Shown here piece after piece: positions 58,227 through 64,000 of a stretch of 64,000 nt of DNA. The stretch is from Breviolum minutum Mf 1.05b.01 (lineage: Eukaryota > Sar > Dinophyceae > Suessiales > Symbiodiniaceae), in assembly GCA_000507305.1 (NCBI GenBank), contig DF241731.1, positions 1 to 64,000 on the forward strand. The letters run 5' to 3'. The translations under genes and the position numbers were made by a program. Each line of letters starts with the position of its first letter. Position 1 is the first letter of the stretch. Below the pieces are notes generated by a model, which worked only from the letters and a program-made list of their open reading frames with translations, did no database searches and was not told where the DNA came from.

Positions 58227-59682
58227 TTGGGAATTGGGGGGAGTGAGGATATTGATCGACGATTATGTAGGGAGTGACGTGGGGAGGGTTAGGTTGGAAC
58301 AGCGCTACCAAGAACTGATGGTGGTAATGGCGATCGAGGTCTGGCATCAGATCTTTGAGATCCAAGATCAGCGATGTCCATGGGTGAGCGTGAGATAGCC
58401 GTGAAAGGACTGTATAAAGGGGAGCGTCCATGATAGGGCTGGCCTCGGCCGGGTGTTCCAGTGCGGTTAGTAGTCGGCCGAATGCTGCGTTAGTGGCGGA
58501 GTCAAAGAGATCTGGTTCTTCTTCCTCTGGAGGAGCCGTAGCATCTGGGATGTCATCCGCAGGAGCTGGTGTGGCGGTGTTTCTGGGTTGCAGGAGAAGC
58601 TGCAATCGGACATCAGCGTTGGTATTCATCGTGGCTTCGGTTGAAGGGTTGGTGGGTACCGGTGCTGGGGCCCCAATGGGGCGCCCACGAGGACGTGTAT
58701 CTGTGGCAGTAGGAAGCCAGTGGTGGACTACCTTATCGTTGTCGAGGGAAAGGGCGCAATGGAAGTGAGCTGATTCCAATGGGATAGTAGGCGTACCTAT
58801 GATGTGATTTTCAAGGTCCACCCAAAACCATTGTGAGCCAGAGCGGGCAGTAGATGGGATGGCGACGAAAACGGCTACAGAGAATCGCCGCTGGTTAAGG
58901 GGTGAGGTTAGGACTTCTCTAGACATGGTATCTTCCCTTGAAGCCTGAAGTTTGATTGCGATGTGGCGGGGGTCGGTAGCTCTGGAAGAGTGTACTCCCG
59001 GTCGAATTCCTTCGCGGAGAACGCGCTCGAATGTGGTGGTGTGGCAATAATAGACGCCAAATGGGGGAAGGGCAGCGAGTGGGATGGGATCCACCGTGTT
59101 GAGGTGTGCTCGAGGAACGGGTTGGTGGATCGAGGTTAAAATGCGCTTGGGAAGTTGGGAGGTTAGGGCCACCACAATGGAGGCTTTATTGTTGTGGTCG
59201 CGCGCTTCGCCAAGGGTAAGGCGCTTGCGGCGATCATACGCAGCCATACCTCCAAGGACTTTCTCAGTGAAATCGATGGCGGAATTGCGGGAGGTGAGGG
59301 AAAAAGTGTGTGAATGTACGATTTGGTTACTTTGAGGGTCTTGGTTTCCAGGAACAGCTGGGCCGTCGTATTTGCGCAAAGCGCGTAAGAATACCCAACC
59401 ATGAGACGAGCGGGGTAAGTCGTCCGAGTTGGTGAGCAGTTGTACTAGGTGGTTAATTTTAGTGACGAGGTTATCGATCCAAGACGGGAGAGTAGGGTAG
59501 CTGGTGCGAGGTAGGACCGTGACGAGGTCATCCTCAGGCGGCTCTGAGGGGTGGGCGGTATACCGTGTCTTGGCATTACGATGGTCCAGTTGATTGTGAG
59601 CTGCTGGGCAGAGAGGACGTTGTGAAAGAACTGAAAGACGGCTTCTGTGCCAATGTGAAAAATTCCGTGTCGCCAAGCGCAT
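58207..59682 (-). CDS. protein with possible RNA 2'-phosphotransferase (KptA/Tpt1)-like domain
   Basis: 491 codons. Around residues 210-300 it reads GVYYCHTTTFERVLREGIRP, then DPRHIAIKL, then VAVFVAIPSTARSGSQWFWV and DLENHIIGTPTIPLESAHF. The order (H-T/G-T followed by an I-x-x-E-G-I-x-P helix, an R-H-I/V-x-L strand, a long beta segment and an N-x-I/V-x-T-P-x-I-P end) matches KptA/Tpt1 enzymes, which remove a 2'-phosphate from RNA with NAD+. The N-terminal 200 and C-terminal 190 residues (Pro/Ala/Asp-rich) are unassigned. The match is by eye and the catalytic Arg/His pattern is incomplete, so another ADP-ribosyltransferase-fold protein is possible. It follows the helicase on the same strand. 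Confidence 0.4.
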   Translation of the reverse strand: MRLATRNFSHWHRSRLSVLSQRPLCPAAHNQLDHRNAKTRYTAHPSEPPEDDLVTVLPRTSYPTLPSWIDNLVTKINHLVQLLTNSDDLPRSSHGWVFLRALRKYDGPAVPGNQDPQSNQIVHSHTFSLTSRNSAIDFTEKVLGGMAAYDRRKRLTLGEARDHNNKASIVVALTSQLPKRILTSIHQPVPRAHLNTVDPIPLAALPPFGVYYCHTTTFERVLREGIRPGVHSSRATDPRHIAIKLQASREDTMSREVLTSPLNQRRFSVAVFVAIPSTARSGSQWFWVDLENHIIGTPTIPLESAHFHCALSLDNDKVVHHWLPTATDTRPRGRPIGAPAPVPTNPSTEATMNTNADVRLQLLLQPRNTATPAPADDIPDATAPPEEEEPDLFDSATNAAFGRLLTALEHPAEASPIMDAPLYTVLSRLSHAHPWTSLILDLKDLMPDLDRHYHHQFLVALFQPNPPHVTPYIIVDQYPHSPQFPSGPPRN

Positions 59683-60130
59683 TGAGTGAGGATGGAGTGT
59701 AGGGAGCAGTCAAGGAATTTTTGAGTGGTAGGCAGCAGAAGGACGGACAATCCTTTACTGCGAGTAAGCGCTACAAGGTTTCTGGCATCTGCGGCAGGGG
59801 AAGCAGCTAAAAAGCTAGACATTTTGGCCGAGAGAAATAGTGATGCAGTGCCTCCAATGCCTATGGCGCGTACTGTGTTGGACACTGTGCAGTAGGTGGG
59901 GAAGCCGCGGGGATAGCTGGTGGCAAGGTCCACAATAAGAGAGATAGAAGCCCGAGATTGGAGGTCTGCCTTAAGATCTGCATTGTTTGTGATGTACCGA
60001 TGGATATCGGCGGTGGAGACTCCCTGTGGCACTGGGGTAACGATGTTCCCTTGTGAGTTGGTGTACTGGAACTTTGTCACAATTGGTAGGAAGGAAATAA
60101 CGGCGGTAGATGCACACGAGATAGAAATCA
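59445..60130 (-). pseudogene. SF1 helicase, C-terminal motifs V-VI (third frame)
   Basis: This is the third frame of the split helicase. Useful sequence runs from about 60130 to 59600 and includes VRAIGIGGTASLFLSAKMSS and ARNLVALTRSKGLSVLLLP. The latter is a close match to motif VI of Upf1-like helicases (RxNVALTRAKxGLxVVG). The Arg that completes the ATP site is present. The same frame continues upward to 60869, but there it is a shadow of the other helicase frames. Confidence 0.55.
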
Positions 60131-60651
60131 AAGAGAGTGGGCGGGTAATTTGGGGCAGGTGCGCCCAGTTTACCTTCGAGGTCATCAATGGTATCATTGT
60201 GAGGGGTGAGGATGAGAAGTTTGGAACTTTCTTCGTCGAGACGGACGGCGCGTGCGGTAAAGTAAGAGATGACAGCCAAAATACGGATGATAGTGTTAAT
60301 GGACGAGGGCTGGAGGTGGATGGAGTTCTGTGCCATGTTCGGATTCCAATGGAGAACGCGGTAGCCAGAGCAGTGATGCGGGTGGTTGCGCATGTCATGG
60401 TAAAGTCGGGACTCTTGGACTTCTGCGGGTTGATCCTCATAGTGTCCGTATTCAACGTTGTTGTCTTCGAGGCGATGGAGATGTGGGTAATGGGTTGCCA
60501 CCTGGGTGAAGTAGGGATCGGCGGGGCACCGGAGAGACTGTGGGAGAATGAGGCTGAGCGTAACGCCGCGAGTGGGGGTCTCGCCTTCGGCCTGGTGCAC
60601 GGTGGATGGAGAAAGGGGGGGTGGGAGAGCGGTAGAGGAGAGGGATGCCAA
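59971..60651 (-). pseudogene. SF1 helicase, middle part with motif IV (second frame)
   Basis: 226 codons. It contains LPQSLRCPADPYFTQVATHY, where Upf1-like proteins have L-x-x-Q/S-Y-R-x-P (motif IV), and SSKLLILTPHNDTIDDLEGKL, equivalent to the V-I-T-P-Y-x-x-Q segment of RecA domain 2. It follows the frame that carries the Walker motifs with a shift near 60655 and passes into the frame of motif VI between about 60200 and 60000. Confidence 0.55.
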
Positions 60652-60655
60652 AAGG

Positions 60656-61930
60656 CTATGGACGTCTGGGACGGTGGGAAGAGAGGTGGCGAAAGGTTGG
60701 AATTGTCGAAGGGCCCGGCCAACGTCTTTGGCGAATTCCCAGGGAAAGAGAGCGGCGGTATTGTCCGACGGATTTGAGGGCCAGCCGCTCCAAGAGGGCT
60801 TCCTTGGTGGGTTCCCCTCCGGTGCCGGATCGATTCTGTTCCTTGTCGCCTGTCAAGATTTGTAAACAATGGATGGATAAAAACCCGGCAAGGACCGTGA
60901 AGCCCGCTTGGCCACCTTGTTGGGCCTCATCGTTGATAGCTACGCGGCAAGATTGGATGAAAGATTGTAATTGAGGATGGTCTCTGCAGAGGTCACGTAA
61001 TAAAGAGCCCTGGGTGACTAAAATGCATCGTTTGGGAGAGTCCGCTTTGAAGGAGGCCTGGCGATCGAGTGGGGTCATGTCGAGTTTGGAGCTTACCTTG
61101 ACGTGGTTGGCAAGGATACGGCCGTATTGGGCCCGGACATCGTCAGAGGCATCTTGGAGGAGGAGGTCGATGTTTTCAATTGCTGTGGCCAGCGGCAAGT
61201 TGGGTTCAGCGGAGAGAAGAGTGTTAACGTCGAGGATGGTGGAAAGGACGATTAGCAAGAGGGAGGCGCTGAAGGTTTTCCCAGCGCCGAAGATTCCTTG
61301 GACGCAGAGGGTTGTGTGCCCGGAGCGTAGGCCGTAGAGGGTGGCGAGCAGCCGTGAGGGGAAGTGTTGGTTGGACGCCAAAAGCGCAGAGGTGAAGGAT
61401 CGGAGGAAGTGTGGGCCGAGCGACCTAACTAATGGAAGGAGGTTGGGATGGGTGGAGTGCAATGAGTTCATGAAGTAGAGAGGTTCGAGAATTGATGTGA
61501 AGTCGGGAATATCCCAGTTGGCGGGCCACGTGTATTCCATATCCATAGATGAGGATGAAGTGCCGGGGCGGATGTTGAGTTGTTGCAGATGTGCATAAGC
61601 TTCCGAGGTGTAGAAATGGGAAGGGCCGTGTGTATCATCGGTTTTGAAAGAAGAGAGAAGTGCCCGCACGGATGGGGGAAAGAAATTGGGAAGGATGGCA
61701 AGAAACGAGTGGAGGTTCGAAAACGATGGGGACGCCGGGGTAGTTGTTGGCTCTAAAGTCACGTCCATGGTGGGCCAGCCGAGTGTTTTAGGGAAACGGT
61801 AGAAAGGAACACGAGTAACGGTTTGGAAGAAAGAGCGAATGGCCGATACCGGCATAAAGAAAGATTGGTCCAACATCAATGGCGGCAGCTCAGGTATGTC
61901 CACAAGGGTGGGATCATCGGTATCCAGCAT
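60656..61930 (-). CDS. SF1 Upf1-like helicase, N-terminal RecA domain
   Basis: 424 codons. Residues 1-200 are unassigned. Near residue 210 (about 61290) lies Walker A, VQGIFGAGKTFSASLLL. Near residue 333 (about 60930) is the Walker B/motif II box, RVAINDEAQQGGQAG, and near residue 360 motif III, ILTGDKEQNRSGTGG. DEAQ with a GDxxQ motif III is characteristic of superfamily 1B helicases of the Upf1/Senataxin group. Helicitron and virus-type SF1 helicases have different motif II contexts. The domain is intact up to motif III; motifs IV-VI continue in two other frames. It would unwind RNA or DNA during copying of the element. The reading frame after GEPTKEALLERLALKSVGQ appears to be lost. Confidence 0.75.
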   Translation of the reverse strand: MLDTDDPTLVDIPELPPLMLDQSFFMPVSAIRSFFQTVTRVPFYRFPKTLGWPTMDVTLEPTTTPASPSFSNLHSFLAILPNFFPPSVRALLSSFKTDDTHGPSHFYTSEAYAHLQQLNIRPGTSSSSMDMEYTWPANWDIPDFTSILEPLYFMNSLHSTHPNLLPLVRSLGPHFLRSFTSALLASNQHFPSRLLATLYGLRSGHTTLCVQGIFGAGKTFSASLLLIVLSTILDVNTLLSAEPNLPLATAIENIDLLLQDASDDVRAQYGRILANHVKVSSKLDMTPLDRQASFKADSPKRCILVTQGSLLRDLCRDHPQLQSFIQSCRVAINDEAQQGGQAGFTVLAGFLSIHCLQILTGDKEQNRSGTGGEPTKEALLERLALKSVGQYRRSLSLGIRQRRWPGPSTIPTFRHLSSHRPRRP

Positions 61931-62166
61931 GTGATGGAGTTTGAGATGTCCAACTGGAAGTCCCTGGGTGTCCGGTTTGGATAGCGCAAGAGAATGGGAA
62001 GCAAGATACCGGATAACTGTGTGACGTGGGCGGCGCTTCGGTCGGAGAAGGCCGAGTTGGGTTCCTCAGTTGTGCGTCCTGGATGGGTAACAGAGGTAAG
62101 GTATACGGCAAATGCAAAAGCGCTGTGGTCCTGGAGGGTGTAAGGTTTTTGGGTAGGGAAGGTAAG

Positions 62167-62730
62167 TTAAAGGAGGTTCCCGGTTTGAAAACCTGCGTGG
62201 ACCGGTCCTTTTTGTCCCTGCGTGAAGTAGTTGGCCCAGGGTACCGAGTCACATTTGAGATTGACAAGGGTCATGGAAGGGGATATGCGTTTACCGAGCC
62301 AACACCTAAATGTGGCAGAGGGCACTTGTTGTAAGGCTTCGCGAGGGCGAGTCAGTCGGCAGGCGACGGGGTGGGGCTGGCGACGCATTGGGTCGAGCAT
62401 TTTATCACGAGAGATGAGGCCGTGAGGGGGAGCCGCGACGCAAAGGCCGGACAGGAGTTGGGTATGAATGTAGTCAAGGGCTTGTAATAATGGCATCGCC
62501 AGAAGAGCGCTGCGCGTGGCCTGTTCAATTGCATTGACATCGGGGTCTGGAAGTCCTAATGCGCGCAATGCAGGGAAACGGAGAGGGTGGAGGAACACGC
62601 GGGTGTAAAAGGTTGTGGGGGTGTCATGGGGGGCGGGTTCGATATGGATGAAACGTGCGAGATCCTCTGGCCAGCGGTGAATGCCATGTACGAGAAGGTA
62701 TCCGAGCCCTTCAGGGGAGGAGACCCCCAT
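62167..62730 (-). pseudogene. continuation of the RNase H-bearing protein after a frameshift
   Basis: 187 codons in a second frame that takes up where the frame above loses sense. It includes GYLLVHGIHRWPEDLARFIH, a plausible second RNase H helix, and SALLAMPLLQALDYIHTQLL. It is followed by further frame changes (an open frame at 61914-62267) before the helicase. A run of A residues at 62760-62768 lies at the first shift. Confidence 0.45.
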
Positions 62731-63719
62731 AGAGAGAGCAGGGCTGAAAGGATGTCCTCAAAAAAAAAGTGTTGAGTATTGGGAGGAGACAGCTGCCACA
62801 GGACAACACCGGCGCCGCCCACTTGTAAGGTGCGAAAAGCGCCTCCATCAAATTGCAAAATGAAATCCGACTCGTGATAGGGAGGATCTCCAACGTGGAG
62901 AGTAGAATTAGAGGGGATGGGAGCTAAGGCCGAAAGGTAGGCATGAATGGTACCGCAAGAGCATAATCGATAGGTTATGGAGCAGTTAGGGATGTCGGGG
63001 GATACTTTTTGGGGGGCAAACAATTTTCGTATAGTGGGTGAGTGCAAGGGATAGGTGCCAATACGGGCCCCTTCAGGGTAAGAGGTATGCAAAATAGGGG
63101 CGTGACCGTAAAAGGTGGGGGAGCCTTCTCTTTCAGCTGTGCGGAGGGAGAAGGTAATGGGGTCATGATAACAAGAGGCGGCGAGAGAAGGGGGTGGAGA
63201 GAAGTGGAGATGGGTGGGGCGAAAAGCTGATGGAATAAAAGAGATGGCACGCTGTGATAGTTGTGTTGCCATTTGGAAAATAGAGTCGGAGTGAGAGGGC
63301 GGGGGATGTAGTGAGGGAGGGGGTAGGCCAGAATGTTCATGGACGAATTGTCGTGTGGAAACCCATAAAGCACTTCTTTGGGCTAATTGGGTATAAGAAA
63401 GAGAATGGTGCAGGAACCAAAATGAAGTTTTCCAAGAAAGACGTAGAAGTAATGTGCCAGCGAGAGCTGGTACGGGGCAAAAGTATAGCCAATGTTGAAC
63501 CGAGTTATCACCGTGGCCACAAAGTGCGCAGGGGTTGGTTACCCAGGTAGCTAGAGCTGCTGGAAGACTCTCGAGAAAGGTAAGCTCAGCACCGGAGCGA
63601 GCGCGCCATGCTAAGGATACAGCGGGCGGGAGGGCTGGAGGATCCGGCCGGTGGGAGATATGTGCGAAAGGAGGTGGTAAGCTGGGAGGGAGAAAAGTAC
63701 GCCAAGTGTAGCTCCTCAT
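62556..63719 (-). pseudogene. LINE pol C-terminal region: zinc knuckle and RNase H start
   Basis: 387 codons. The segment SGAELTFLESLPAALATWVT is followed by CALCGHGDNSVQHWLYFCP, the C-x2-C-x6-H-x4-C-type knuckle that follows the RT domain in many LINEs. Later, HESDFILQFDGGAFRTLQVG with GAGVVLW matches the first strands of RNase H with the catalytic Asp. Beyond about 62765 the frame becomes meaningless and sense continues in another frame. Upstream an overlapping frame (63586-63798, MDTQTPPEQSSNLLQ) may be the preceding part. The RT domain is expected beyond the window edge. Confidence 0.65.
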
Positions 63720-64000
63720 CAGCGGGAAAATCCATTAATGGTTCATCTTCAAGCTGTAAAAGGTTAGAAGATTGCTCAGGGGGTGTTTGGGTGTCCATTG
63801 GGGGATTATCAAGTATAATGATATAAGAATTATTTGCGGTGGGAAGTTCAAGAGAAGTAAGGAATTTGAAAATACATTTACTATGAATGGGGGAAGTAAC
63901 TTCAAGAATAATCTTAATGTTAGAAAACGATTTAACAGCTATCCATCCACATTTTGAAAATTCAGTTGATGATGGTAAGAAGAGAGGGATAGTAAATTCC

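Larger units (their letters stand above)
56820..64000 (-). mobile_element. LINE-like element with RNase H, SF1 helicase and KptA-like domain, open at right edge
   Basis: A chain of minus-strand open frames, each overlapping the next, runs from the right edge to 56820. In order it encodes a zinc knuckle of the type found after LINE RT domains, RNase H, an Upf1-like SF1 helicase split over three frames, a protein with a possible KptA/Tpt1-like ADP-ribosyltransferase fold, and a protein ending in a Lys/Gly/Ser repeat. The reverse transcriptase itself would lie beyond 64000. Base composition (GC-richer, pyrimidine-rich coding strand) sets the whole block apart from the AT-rich neighbourhood. Frame changes at domain boundaries and inside domains point to decay or to assembly indels. 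Treating it as one element is an inference from shared strand, composition and contiguity. Confidence 0.6.

Noticed and set aside
59920..60777. 285-codon plus-strand frame
   Set aside because: Lies opposite the helicase motifs and shows no domain of its own.

Overview
This is nuclear DNA from a eukaryote, most likely a dinoflagellate of the Symbiodiniaceae type. No bacterial-style operon is visible. Coding capacity is split between a few host genes cut into small exons and several large retroelements. The best-resolved host gene (42.76-45.06 kb, minus strand) has eleven consecutive 46-128 bp exons that join in phase, and four of its ten introns start with GC instead of GT. GC-AG introns, DIRS-like and LINE-like retroelements, a gag with Cys/His fingers and Lys-Gly-rich tails are what I would expect of a dinoflagellate. 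This assignment is an inference; no rRNA, spliced leader or marker gene is present to prove it.

Layout. 0-1.04 kb: minus-strand LINE reverse transcriptase fragment running off the left edge, fused in frame to a coiled-coil tail. 1.05-15 kb: mostly AT-rich DNA with many simple and short tandem repeats and one N at 4093. 15.2-16.7 kb: candidate minus-strand exons. 20.28-23.83 kb: an unidentified minus-strand host gene with at least five candidate exons and a C-terminal exon ending at 20281. 26.4 kb: one more exon-like piece. 31.39-39.11 kb: a complete, apparently recent 7.7 kb tyrosine-recombinase retrotransposon with split direct repeats. 42.76-45.06 kb: host gene for a repeat protein that resembles the N-terminal repeats of major vault protein. 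50.4-50.7 kb: two exons resembling an ER retention (KDEL/ERD2) receptor. 53.43-54.33 kb: three abutting tandem arrays. 55.87-56.77 kb: six copies of a 24 bp interspersed motif. 56.8-64.0 kb: a large minus-strand element carrying a LINE-type zinc knuckle, RNase H, an SF1 Upf1-like helicase, a possible KptA/Tpt1-like domain and a Lys/Gly tail. It runs off the right edge.

The two most interesting objects are both mobile. The 31-39 kb element has the gene order recombinase, gag, then methyltransferase-RT-RNase H. This differs from the usual DIRS order, and its gag and pol lie in one frame separated by a single TGA. The 57-64 kb element links retroelement functions to an RNA-helicase-like protein and possibly an RNA 2'-phosphotransferase-like fold, a combination I do not recognise from described LINEs. 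Its reading frame is broken several times, so it is either decayed or carries assembly indels.

All functional calls come from motifs read by eye. Splice sites are inferred from phase and AG/GT/GC dinucleotides, without transcripts.
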